Of a stretch of DNA of 64,000 nucleotides, positions 23,193 through 31,161 are shown piece by piece. The position numbers and the translations under genes were made by a program. The stretch is taken from NCBI GenBank assembly GCA_964462135.1, contig CAYWWK010000003.1:1-64000 (forward strand). The letters are read 5' to 3'. The notes below the pieces were generated by a model. The model saw only the letters and a program-made list of their open reading frames with translations, was not told where the DNA came from and did no database searches. This DNA is from MGBC163016 sp964462135 (lineage in GTDB: Bacteria > Actinomycetota > Coriobacteriia > Coriobacteriales > Eggerthellaceae). The number at the start of each line of letters is the position of its first letter. Position 1 is the first letter of the stretch.

Positions 23193-24278
23193 ATGACGGG
23201 GTCTTTGAGGGATGACATCGAAATAGAGGGAATGGTCTTCGAAGCGGCCAGCCGCGCGGACGAGAAGCAGGATGCTCCCGTGCGGGGTGTTGATCCCTCC
23301 CTTTCCGAAGAAGACATCACTATAGACCGATCACTTCGCCCGAAGATGCTTGCAGATTATGTGGGTCAATCCAAGGTGAAGGAGTCCCTGGCTATCCTCA
23401 TCCAGGCGGCTCAAGACCGACACGACACCCCCGACCATATCCTGTTCTCAGGCCCTCCGGGTCTAGGCAAGACCACCCTTGCCGTGGTGGTGGCCAATGA
23501 ACTGGGATGCAATATTCGCACGACCAGCGGACCGGCCATCGCTCGCACAGGGGATCTCGCGGCCATCCTCACCAATCTGGAAGCAGGGGATGTCCTGTTC
23601 ATCGACGAGATCCATCGCATGAATCGTGCGGTCGAGGAAGTGCTCTATCCCGCCTTGGAGGATTTCTCCCTGGACATCGTGGTGGGGAAGGGGCCCGCGG
23701 CCCGTTCCATCCGATTGGATATCCCCAAGTTCACCTTGATTGGCGCCACAACGCGAACAGGGCTTCTCACGGGACCTTTGCGGGACAGGTTCGGCATCGC
23801 ATTCCGGCTGCAGTACTACACACCCGATGAGCTTGCGGGCATCGTGAAGCGTTCGGCATCCATCCTGGATGTGATCGTTGACGAGGAAGGGGCCTTGGAG
23901 ATCGCGCGCAGATCCCGCGGTACTCCACGCCTTGCGAACCGCATGCTCAAGCGCGTGCGCGACTGGGCGCAGGTGCGTGCGGGGGGTGCCATCACCAAAG
24001 AGGTGGCATCGGAGGCGCTTCAGTTCTTCGAGGTTGACAACATGGGACTGGATGCCATGGACAACAAGGTGCTCGAGGTGCTCTGCGTCCAGTTCTCAGG
24101 TCGAGCCGTTGGGCTTACCACGTTGGCCTCGGCGCTCTCGGAGGAGACCGACACCATAGAGGATGTCTATGAACCCTACCTCATGCAGCAGGGCCTGATC
24201 ATCCGAACACCGAAAGGACGCCAGGCGACGCCTCGTGCCTTCGAGCATCTTGGGCTTGCGCTTCCCGTTGGCGTATAG
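23193..24278 (+). CDS. ruvB: Holliday junction branch migration helicase RuvB
   Basis: RuvB is the hexameric AAA+ motor of branch migration. Walker A GPPGLGKTT (87-95), Walker B with DEIHR, sensor 1 region LIGATTRTG and the arginine-finger segment LRDRFG are intact, and the C-terminal winged helix (GRQATPRAFEHLG) is present. The 361-residue length includes about 40 extra N-terminal residues before the conserved DRSLRPKMLADYVGQ. A start at the internal ATG near 23232 would shorten this tail; the ribosome-binding site of the first ATG is weak. Confidence 0.96.
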   Translation: MTGSLRDDIEIEGMVFEAASRADEKQDAPVRGVDPSLSEEDITIDRSLRPKMLADYVGQSKVKESLAILIQAAQDRHDTPDHILFSGPPGLGKTTLAVVVANELGCNIRTTSGPAIARTGDLAAILTNLEAGDVLFIDEIHRMNRAVEEVLYPALEDFSLDIVVGKGPAARSIRLDIPKFTLIGATTRTGLLTGPLRDRFGIAFRLQYYTPDELAGIVKRSASILDVIVDEEGALEIARRSRGTPRLANRMLKRVRDWAQVRAGGAITKEVASEALQFFEVDNMGLDAMDNKVLEVLCVQFSGRAVGLTTLASALSEETDTIEDVYEPYLMQQGLIIRTPKGRQATPRAFEHLGLALPVGV

Positions 24279-24302
24279 CATACGAAGAGAAGGGACCAAG
24301 AC

Positions 24303-25439
24303 ATGGGATCATGTGTACCGGTGGCTGCCATCACAGGCGGACGTGTGTTCAGCGAAGAGGGCTTCAAGCAAAAGGACATCCATATCTCAGCAGGCCGGTT
24401 CGCTGCCGCATCGGGAGAGGGGCAAACAATCGATGCGCAAGGCTGCATCGTCATACCGGGACTTGTCGACATCCACTTCCATGGAGCTGCTGGGGGAGAT
24501 ATCAGCGATGGTGAGGAGGCGGGTCTGCATGCTCTGGCGGCCTATGAGGCATCTCGTGGCATCACCGCCATCTGCCCTGCGACCATGACGCTGTCCTTCG
24601 ATCAGCTTTCAACCGCCATGAAGACGGCGCGCGCGTATGAACCTGCCTGTGATGAGGCGGATCTGGTGGGCATCAATCTGGAAGGGCCTTACATCTCACC
24701 GGCAAAGGTGGGTGCCCAGAACCCGGAGCACGTTCGCAATCCTGACGTGAACGAGTTCAAGGAACTGCAATCCATGGCCGATGGGCTGATCAAGCTGGTC
24801 GACATCGCACCGGAGGAACCGGGTTCCGATGCCTTCATAGAGGAGATGAAGGATGAGGTTCGCATCTCAATCGCTCATACCTGCACTGATTATGACACGG
24901 CCCGTCATGCGTTCGAGAAAGGGGCGAAGCACCTGACCCATCTCTACAATGCCATGGACCCCATGCATCATCGCAAGCCCGGTCCTATCCCGGCGGCTGC
25001 TGAGCGCGATGACGTGACGGCTGAGATCATTGCTGACGGCATCCATATCCACCCTTCCATGGTGCGGCTTGCCTTCAACATGTTCGGGGATGATCGGATG
25101 ATCCTCATCAGCGACACGCTTCGGGCGGCTGGACTGGAAGACGGCACCTATGACCTGGGCGGACAGGATGTCACCGTCCGTGGACCTGAAGCGCGTATTT
25201 CCAATGGGGCCTTGGCAGGCTCTGTGAGCGATCTCATGCGATGCTTCCGCGTAGCCGTGAAGGATATGGACATCCCGCTTGCCAGTGCGGTGAAGGCTGC
25301 CACCATCAACCCCGCTCGCGCCATTGGCATAGATAGTGAATACGGGCGCATCGAAGAGGGGTATGTGGCTGACGCGGTCCTGCTTGATGAGGATACGCTG
25401 GATGTGAAGCAGGTCATCCTGCGCGGATGCGCCTTATAG
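24303..25439 (+). CDS. nagA: N-acetylglucosamine-6-phosphate deacetylase
   Basis: NagA removes acetate from N-acetylglucosamine-6-phosphate to give the substrate of NagB. The 378-residue amidohydrolase has His58 and His60 in DIHFHG, Glu127 in LEGPY, His192 in AHT, His213 in THLYNAM and catalytic Asp271 in ISDTLRAAG. It follows ruvB by 24 bases and might be co-transcribed with it. The converging sugar kinase and 2-epimerase genes beyond the terminator belong to the same pathway. Confidence 0.95.
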   Translation: MGSCVPVAAITGGRVFSEEGFKQKDIHISAGRFAAASGEGQTIDAQGCIVIPGLVDIHFHGAAGGDISDGEEAGLHALAAYEASRGITAICPATMTLSFDQLSTAMKTARAYEPACDEADLVGINLEGPYISPAKVGAQNPEHVRNPDVNEFKELQSMADGLIKLVDIAPEEPGSDAFIEEMKDEVRISIAHTCTDYDTARHAFEKGAKHLTHLYNAMDPMHHRKPGPIPAAAERDDVTAEIIADGIHIHPSMVRLAFNMFGDDRMILISDTLRAAGLEDGTYDLGGQDVTVRGPEARISNGALAGSVSDLMRCFRVAVKDMDIPLASAVKAATINPARAIGIDSEYGRIEEGYVADAVLLDEDTLDVKQVILRGCAL

Positions 25440-25490
25440 CGTTTCATGTCTTTCGGTTGGCTGGGTCGCTTGGGTTGATCGGGTCGAATT

Positions 25491-25574
25491 GGGTCGATCT
25501 CCGCTCCGCTCGGATCGACCCTTACACAGGAGATGCCACGTCATCTTCGTGGGGGCGGATTCTTGGATCCGCCC
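25491..25574. repeat. REP-like two-hairpin repeat, copy 2 (halves swapped)
   Basis: GGGTCGATC (25491-25499) pairs with GATCGACCC (25513-25521) around TCCGCTCCGCTCG; about 30 bases on, GGGCGGAT (25553-25560) pairs with ATCCGCCC (25567-25574). Both hairpins match those at 9878-9960 but in the opposite order. Degenerate fragments (GGGTCG near 25464 and 25481, GATCCTTACGTTCGGATTGGCCCC near 25603-25626) flank it, as if the element has been rearranged. It lies in the 260-base spacer between the converging nagA and kinase genes. Confidence 0.7.
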
Positions 25575-25643
25575 AATTGACGCATCGTTGTTATCCTCTG
25601 ATCGATCCTTACGTTCGGATTGGCCCCTCTAGGATTGGGCATG

Positions 25644-25673
25644 AAAAGGGCGGCTCGCACGAGCCGCCCTTTT
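25644..25673. terminator. Bidirectional terminator between nagA and the sugar kinase
   Basis: AAAAGGGCGGCTC (25644-25656), GCAC, GAGCCGCCCTTTT (25661-25673) is a 13-pair perfect hairpin with A/T tracts on both sides, so it can stop transcription from nagA on the plus strand and from the kinase operon on the minus strand. Confidence 0.88.
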
Positions 25674-25699
25674 GGCACATGCTGGGAATGCGCGTGCCC

Positions 25700-27073
25700 T
25701 TATCGTTCAGGAAGGCTGGCAGCGGCCACTGACTGCCCTACCCGGCGCATCTTCTCGTCCGGAAGCGTGACGGTGATCTGAGAGGCCAGTTCGGGATATT
25801 CCTCAGCTAACACACGATTGCATTCACTGATGAGCAAGTCTCCGCCATCCCCTGAGGCCACGCGTCCAAGCACCAGAAGCGTCTTGATCTCATAGAACGA
25901 GCTGTACAGGACCAACGTATGCGCCAGATAGCATCCGATGGAGCGGTAGATATCCAAGGCATCCTGATTCCCGTCGTTGGCCAGAGCCTGAACCACTTTC
26001 AGCTTCTCGGCAGGGGTGTCTTCGGGGTTCAGGATGATGTTCGCCTTCGGCGCAAGCTTGATGACGGCGTCTTGGCTGAAGTACTTGCAGCCAACGCCGA
26101 AGTCAGTCGACCATTCATCTTGCATGGCATGAGGCGAGAGGTCAACGGGAGCGAACGCCAGCTCGTTGATCCAGCCGAGCACGTTGCCTTCGGCATTCAC
26201 GTAGCCTACGGCCTCGGAAGTGCCCATGGCAATACCCAGTATGCTTCCCTCGCCGGTGCTCATGAAGCCAGCGAGCGCTGTGACATCCCCATCGTTGGCG
26301 ACCACCAGAGGCACATCCCCGATCTCCTCACCCGCACGGTCGTAGATGCTCTTCACCTCTTCGCGCCGCTCGCGTGGGACCTTGATGAATAGCGACGCCA
26401 CCATGGGTGAATTGCCGACGAACGTGCCGGCGGAGGACACGCCTATGGCATCAACTCGGGGCATCTTGGAGGCCGCCGTCTTGAAGGCGGTGACGATCTC
26501 ATTGAAGTGGTATTCCGGGTCCTCGGTCACCTTGGGATACCAGACGACCTCTTCGGAATAGACCGGCTCTCCATCGATGACGGCAGAGACCTTGCGGTCG
26601 GAGCCTCCTGCATCGAATCCGATGCGGCAACCATCCATGTGGCCGCCGATCTGCTTGGCGGATTCGTTGGCTTCAGGGAAATCAGCCTCTGAGACCGCCA
26701 GCACCTCCAGGGGCTTCTCGTAGACATCTCCCACGAATTCATAGTCGAAGGAGCGCGTCCCCTGGGGAGAGTAGACCTGGGCAAGCTTCTGGGCGATGTC
26801 GTCCGCACCGCAGATATAGACGCGGAAACCACCGATGGACCACAGCTCGAACTTGACCAGGCGCTCAACGAAACGAAGATCAGCTTCAGCGAACTGACCG
26901 CCACGGATGAAGCTCTCACGTACGGAGATCAGGCCATCTTCGCGTTCAACGGCGATCTTGATGGGATGGTGCGCCTCCTTGAGGTATTCCCTCATCCAGA
27001 CGCCGAAAGGAATGAAATCCGGATCAAGGACCGGGGTGTTCTTGATGGTGTATTCAATGCCGAGATAATTCAT
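25700..27073 (-). CDS. ROK-like sugar kinase with an extra N-terminal domain, candidate amino sugar kinase
   Basis: The C-terminal 310 of 457 residues form an actin-like kinase: phosphate loop FDAGGSDRK (153-161, Asp154), DAIGVSSAGTFVGN (208-221), the catalytic NDGDVTAL (260-267) and an adenosine region AMGTSEAVGY. The cysteine-rich zinc motif of classic ROK kinases is missing. Residues 1-145 match nothing I recognise. The ATG is one base after the stop of the 2-epimerase gene, with AGGAG upstream, so the two are co-translated. N-acetylglucosamine is therefore a likely substrate, though glucose or N-acetylmannosamine is possible. Confidence 0.75.
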   Translation of the reverse strand: MNYLGIEYTIKNTPVLDPDFIPFGVWMREYLKEAHHPIKIAVEREDGLISVRESFIRGGQFAEADLRFVERLVKFELWSIGGFRVYICGADDIAQKLAQVYSPQGTRSFDYEFVGDVYEKPLEVLAVSEADFPEANESAKQIGGHMDGCRIGFDAGGSDRKVSAVIDGEPVYSEEVVWYPKVTEDPEYHFNEIVTAFKTAASKMPRVDAIGVSSAGTFVGNSPMVASLFIKVPRERREEVKSIYDRAGEEIGDVPLVVANDGDVTALAGFMSTGEGSILGIAMGTSEAVGYVNAEGNVLGWINELAFAPVDLSPHAMQDEWSTDFGVGCKYFSQDAVIKLAPKANIILNPEDTPAEKLKVVQALANDGNQDALDIYRSIGCYLAHTLVLYSSFYEIKTLLVLGRVASGDGGDLLISECNRVLAEEYPELASQITVTLPDEKMRRVGQSVAAASLPER

Positions 27074-27074
27074 G

Positions 27075-28289
27075 TCATTCTCCTAGGATCTGGGACAAGG
27101 TCTGTTCTGCCATGCAGAGCGCCCGCGGAACATGGAAAGGCCCTTTGAACGTGGAGCCTTTGGTGGGTGGCATGGTGGGCAATCCGTCTCGCCGCAAATA
27201 CCCGTACCATTCGCCATATTCCGGATCGGCGAAGTGCTCTTTGCAATAGTCAAGCACGCGGAACATCCACTGGAGATAATACTCATCCTTCGTGTCCCGG
27301 TAGGCTTTCGAAGAGGCGATGAGGGCCTCATTGTGGGGCCACCAGAGCTTCATATCGTGCTCGTAGGCTTCCGTGGGCATGCCCTTTGCATCTATGAAAT
27401 AGAGGATGCCCTGGTATTCGTCGTCCCAACCAGCTTCGATGGCCAGGCGGAAGATGTCGCAGGCGGTGGCATACAGCGTCTCGTCCTTGCGGTAGTTCGC
27501 CTCATCCATCAAAAACCAGCTGCATTCGATGTCATGTCCTGGGTTGACCACACGTCCGGCGGTGTAGTCCAGTTCAGGCTGTCCTTTGAGGTTCACGCTC
27601 TCCAGGGTGCAGCCAAGCTCAGGGCGATAATGCTCGTGGATGATGCGATGCACGCATTCTTCGGCATGCTGGTCGTATTCGGCGGTATGCGCAGGGTCAA
27701 CGCGCCGCATGATGCTGATGATGTTCAGGAATATCATCGGATCACCGAGAGCGCGGCCGGAGCGCGTGGAGGTGATGGTCTTGGGTCCAAAGCCCGTTGG
27801 GTCCTGGATGAGCCCATTGTTCAGATCATAGATGAGCCGATAGGCCCGTCGCGCCCGCTTGAGGTGCTCCTCATCACCGGTCACGCCATAGTATTCGGCA
27901 TTGCCGATGCAGTAGAAGCCCTCTGAGAAATTGTAGCGGCGTTGACGCAGGGGGAGGCCTTCTGCGGTGACGGTGAAGTAGAGCCTGTCTCCCGCCTCAT
28001 GGTTCACGCAGTGGTCTTCCAGGAAGTCCAGGCAGCTCTTCGCGGCATCCAGCCACTTCTCGCGGGTGCCATAGACATGGCAGAGGTAGGAGTAGGTCCA
28101 GGCGCAGCGCCCTTGCATCCAGACGGATTTGTCCGTCGAGTAGATGCATCCTTTCCGATCAAGACAGGTGTAGACACCCCCATTCACCTCATCCATCCCG
28201 TGGTCAAGCCAGAAATCCGTGCAGATATCCAGCTGGCCACGCAGCCAGTCACGGGCATCGCGTAGGCGCGTTGTGGTTGCATCGTCCAA
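27075..28289 (-). CDS. N-acylglucosamine 2-epimerase (renin-binding-protein type)
   Basis: This family interconverts N-acetylmannosamine and N-acetylglucosamine. The 404-residue protein tracks the animal renin-binding protein closely: GGVYTCLDRKG near the start, VWMQGRCAW, NPGHDIECSWFL, MKLWWPHNEAL, DPEYGEWYGYL and KGPFHVPRALCM, covering the active-site His and Glu residues of the alpha6/alpha6 barrel. A TTG ending at 28289 with AAAGGAAGG upstream is the chosen start, because a good promoter places the transcript start only about 55 bases away and earlier ATGs lack a ribosome-binding site. The kinase follows after one base. Other family members isomerise mannose or sulfoquinovose, but the close match favours N-acetyl sugars. 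Confidence 0.9.
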   Translation of the reverse strand: MDDATTTRLRDARDWLRGQLDICTDFWLDHGMDEVNGGVYTCLDRKGCIYSTDKSVWMQGRCAWTYSYLCHVYGTREKWLDAAKSCLDFLEDHCVNHEAGDRLYFTVTAEGLPLRQRRYNFSEGFYCIGNAEYYGVTGDEEHLKRARRAYRLIYDLNNGLIQDPTGFGPKTITSTRSGRALGDPMIFLNIISIMRRVDPAHTAEYDQHAEECVHRIIHEHYRPELGCTLESVNLKGQPELDYTAGRVVNPGHDIECSWFLMDEANYRKDETLYATACDIFRLAIEAGWDDEYQGILYFIDAKGMPTEAYEHDMKLWWPHNEALIASSKAYRDTKDEYYLQWMFRVLDYCKEHFADPEYGEWYGYLRRDGLPTMPPTKGSTFKGPFHVPRALCMAEQTLSQILGE

Positions 28290-28350
28290 TTGGCATCCCG
28301 CCTTCCTTTGAAGGGATCTACGATAACAGGGCATTTGACGCATCCAGCAG

Positions 28351-28379
28351 ATTATCTTCATAGGCTTTGAGAAACGCAA
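28351..28379 (-). promoter_or_regulatory. Promoter of the epimerase-kinase operon
   Basis: On the minus strand TTGCGT (28379-28374) is followed after 17 bases by GATAAT (28356-28351). Transcription would start near 28344, giving a leader of about 55 bases to the TTG start. Confidence 0.6.
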
Positions 28380-28448
28380 TATGAACGACCAGATGTTTTC
28401 GCATCGTTGGCGCAGCGGGGCCTCAGCCGCCCGCGGGTGAAAGAAGTT

Positions 28449-28477
28449 TGCCGCCTTCCTCGAATTGTGCTAACTTG
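28449..28477 (+). promoter_or_regulatory. Candidate promoter of the transaldolase-rho unit
   Basis: TTGCCG (28449-28454) is followed after 17 bases by TAACTT (28472-28477). Both hexamers match the consensus only in part. The leader to ATG would be about 115 bases and includes a hairpin near 28481-28505. Confidence 0.35.
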
Positions 28478-28599
28478 TCCCTGCACTGAAAAGCTTTGGT
28501 GCAGATCACCTTTAGAACCCCCTCAATGAACCAGCATGCAGGAAAAGCATGGGTTGTGGGCAAGTGTCTGCCTGCCTGAGAATCACAAGGAGGATTCAC

Positions 28600-29280
28600 A
28601 TGAAGTTCTTCCTGGACACCGCGGATCTGAATGAGATCGAAGAGGCTGCGAGTTGGGGCGCCTTGGCGGGTGTCACCACCAATCCCACCCTCTACGCTCG
28701 AATCGGCGGGAAACTGCCGGATTTCGAGAACCACATTGCGAAGATCTGCCAGATCGTTGGTCCGGATTGTCCGGTTTCGGCCGAGAGCGTGTCCATGGAT
28801 AGGGCAGGCCTCATCGAGGATGGACGACGTCTGGCTGCCATAGCACCCAACGTGGTGGTGAAGATACCGACGATGGTTGAAGGCCTGGCGGCCACCCGCA
28901 CCTTGGCTGATGAGGGCATACGGGTGAACATGACCCTTTGCTTCACGGTGCCTCAAGCGATGCTGGCGGCTCGTGCCGGCGCTCGCTACATCTCACCCTT
29001 CATCGGTCGATTCGACGACATCTCAGAGGACGGTATCGCCCAGGTGGCGGATATCGTTGATGCGGTGGGCAATTACGATTTCACCAAAGATACCGTGAAT
29101 GGCGAGCAGCTTGAGGTGATCGCGGCGTCCATTCGCAGTGCGAACCATGTCACCCAATGCGCCCTCATGGGAGCAGATATCGCCACCGTGCCGTTCGGTG
29201 TGCTCAAGAAGATGGTCGCTCATCCGCTCACTCAGGCGGGTATCGAGTCATTCATGAAGGATTGGGAGAAAGTCAAGTAG
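28600..29280 (+). CDS. Transaldolase / fructose-6-phosphate aldolase family protein
   Basis: The short transaldolase family (TalC/Fsa) either transfers dihydroxyacetone units in the pentose phosphate pathway or cleaves fructose-6-phosphate. ATG at 28600 follows AAGGAGG and gives 226 residues. KFFLDTADLNEIEEA, GVTTNPTL (24-31), the Schiff-base Lys88 in VVVKIP and ARAGARYISPFIGR are characteristic. It directly abuts rho, a pairing also known in Bacillus, where this gene is a transaldolase. Together with the split transketolase (60833-62649) it may supply the non-oxidative pentose phosphate pathway. Confidence 0.92.
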   Translation: MKFFLDTADLNEIEEAASWGALAGVTTNPTLYARIGGKLPDFENHIAKICQIVGPDCPVSAESVSMDRAGLIEDGRRLAAIAPNVVVKIPTMVEGLAATRTLADEGIRVNMTLCFTVPQAMLAARAGARYISPFIGRFDDISEDGIAQVADIVDAVGNYDFTKDTVNGEQLEVIAASIRSANHVTQCALMGADIATVPFGVLKKMVAHPLTQAGIESFMKDWEKVK

Positions 29281-31161
29281 ATGGCAACGAAAGAAGCATC
29301 AGAGAAGGAAACCGCCGAGACAGTTGAGGCAACTGAGGCGGCTCCTGCAAAGAGGACCCGTACAACGCGGGCGAAGAAATCAACGACGACCGAAGAATCC
29401 AGCAGCTCCGAATCTCCTGAGGCCTCCGTCGAGGAGAAACCGAAGCGCAAACCCGGCCGTCCGCGCAAGACCGTGAAGGCGGAGGACGCGGAAGCACCGG
29501 AGAGTCCTTCTGAACAGCCAGCTTCGGAAGAGGAGCCTCCTGCGGAGAAACCCAAGCGCAAGTCCACGCGTTCTCGCAAAGCCGCATCAGCAGAGGCGGC
29601 GACGGAGGACGGACCGGCGTCATCGGAAAAGCCGACAGCGGAGGATGCGTCTGCCGCCGAAGCCTCCAACGACGCTGCCGCCATGGAAAGCTCGGATGAG
29701 ACTGCCGAGACGGCCGGGGAGGACACCCCATCTGATCGCAAGCGTCAAAAGGGGCGCTCGGCGGACTACAACGGTCAGGAGCGCGGCAACCGAAACAATC
29801 GGCACAACGGACGCAACGGCAACCAGCATCGCACCCGCCGCGAACGCAGCAACAGGCAGCGGGAATACAAGCCCAGCGTGAGCAAAGAGGAATTGGAGGC
29901 CTGCAAGCTGCCGGAATTGCGTGAGAAGGCGGCCGAGCTCAAGATCGATGCATCGGGTCTGCGCAAAGCGGAGATGATCGATGCCATCTATGAGGCGGTG
30001 TGCATCGCCGAGGGATTCCTGGAGGTGGAGGGCATCCTGGACATCCTGCAGGATGGCTATGGCTTCCTGCGCACCAAAGGGTATCTGCCCAGTGAGCACG
30101 ATGTCTATGTAGGCCTTTCCACCATCCGTCGCAACGGGTTGCGCAAGGGGGACTTGGTCGCAGGCCAGACGCGTCCTGCCCGTGAGGGGGAGAAGTTCGC
30201 CGCCATCCAGAAGGTGACCAGCGTGAACGGCACCCCCATCGATGACATCTCCTCGCGCCCCAAGTTCTCCGACCTCACTCCCATTTTCCCTGATGAGCGT
30301 CTGACCATGGAGCATGGCAAGGACACCCTGACGGCGCGCGTGATCGATCTGGTGGCTCCCATCGGCAAAGGCCAGCGAGGGCTCATCGTGTCCCCACCCA
30401 AAGCGGGCAAGACCACGGTCTTGAAGGACATCGCCGCCGCCATCCATGCGAACAACCCCGAAGTCCATCTGATGTGCCTTCTGGTGGATGAACGCCCCGA
30501 AGAGGTCACCGACATGGAGCGTTCCATTCACGGCGAAGTCATCTCATCCACGTTCGACATGCCCTCGGACAACCACATCGCGGTGGCGGAACTGGTGATC
30601 GAGCGGGCCAAGCGACTGGTGGAACAGGGGGAGGATGTCGTCATCCTCTTGGATTCGATCACGCGTCTGGCCCGAGCATACAATCTCGCCCAGCCTGCAA
30701 GTGGTCGCATCCTTTCCGGCGGCGTGGATTCCACGGCGCTCTATCCGCCCAAGCGCTTCCTTGGGGCCGCGCGCAACATCGAAGGTGGAGGCTCCCTCAC
30801 CATCCTTGCCTCAGCCCTGGTGGAGACGGGGTCGAAGATGGATGAGGTCATCTTCGAGGAATTCAAGGGCACTGGCAACATGGAGCTCCGGCTTGATCGC
30901 AACTTGGCCGACCGACGCATCTTCCCTGCCATCGATCCCATCACTTCAGGCACGCGAAAGGAAGACCTGCTGCTTGATGGACAGGAGGCGCCGTTGATCT
31001 GGGGTGTCAGGCGGCTGCTTGCGAACATGAACAATACCGAGAAGTCCATGGACATGCTCATCCGTTCGCTCAAGCGAACCGAGACCAATCAGGAGTTCAT
31101 CCTCCGCACGGCGAAGAGGGCTCAGAACCAAAGTCGACTCGAAGAGAATGGTGAGCTTTGA
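29281..31161 (+). CDS. rho: Transcription termination factor Rho with a long disordered N-terminus
   Basis: Rho is a hexameric RNA helicase that ends transcription. About 200 N-terminal residues of the 626 are low-complexity: acidic/alanine-rich with AT-hook-like KRKPGRPRK, then Arg/Asn-rich (RNNRHNGRNGNQHRTRRERSNRQR). Then come the Rho N-terminal domain (KLPELREKAAELKID), the OB fold (ILDILQDGYGFLRTKGYLP) and the motor with Walker A PPKAGKT (about 372-378), LLVDERPEEVTDM and the RNA loop region GAARNIEGGGSLT. Such insertions are a mark of actinobacterial Rho. It starts one base after the transaldolase stop. Confidence 0.96.
   Translation: MATKEASEKETAETVEATEAAPAKRTRTTRAKKSTTTEESSSSESPEASVEEKPKRKPGRPRKTVKAEDAEAPESPSEQPASEEEPPAEKPKRKSTRSRKAASAEAATEDGPASSEKPTAEDASAAEASNDAAAMESSDETAETAGEDTPSDRKRQKGRSADYNGQERGNRNNRHNGRNGNQHRTRRERSNRQREYKPSVSKEELEACKLPELREKAAELKIDASGLRKAEMIDAIYEAVCIAEGFLEVEGILDILQDGYGFLRTKGYLPSEHDVYVGLSTIRRNGLRKGDLVAGQTRPAREGEKFAAIQKVTSVNGTPIDDISSRPKFSDLTPIFPDERLTMEHGKDTLTARVIDLVAPIGKGQRGLIVSPPKAGKTTVLKDIAAAIHANNPEVHLMCLLVDERPEEVTDMERSIHGEVISSTFDMPSDNHIAVAELVIERAKRLVEQGEDVVILLDSITRLARAYNLAQPASGRILSGGVDSTALYPPKRFLGAARNIEGGGSLTILASALVETGSKMDEVIFEEFKGTGNMELRLDRNLADRRIFPAIDPITSGTRKEDLLLDGQEAPLIWGVRRLLANMNNTEKSMDMLIRSLKRTETNQEFILRTAKRAQNQSRLEENGEL

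Larger units (their letters stand above)
28290..28599. other. Divergent intergenic region, epimerase operon / transaldolase
   Basis: This 310-base stretch has no credible gene. It holds the minus-strand promoter for the epimerase-kinase pair (28351-28379), a weaker plus-strand promoter candidate (28449-28477) and a hairpin CTGCAC/GTGCAG-like near 28481-28505 in the transaldolase leader. Confidence 0.6.

Noticed and set aside
27075..29280. Epimerase-family isomerase, kinase and transaldolase as a sulfoquinovose (sulfoglycolytic transaldolase) pathway
   Set aside because: The isomerase matches renin-binding-protein-type N-acyl epimerase motifs closely, the transaldolase is on the opposite strand and paired with rho as in Bacillus, and no sulfonate exporter or sulfolactaldehyde gene is present.
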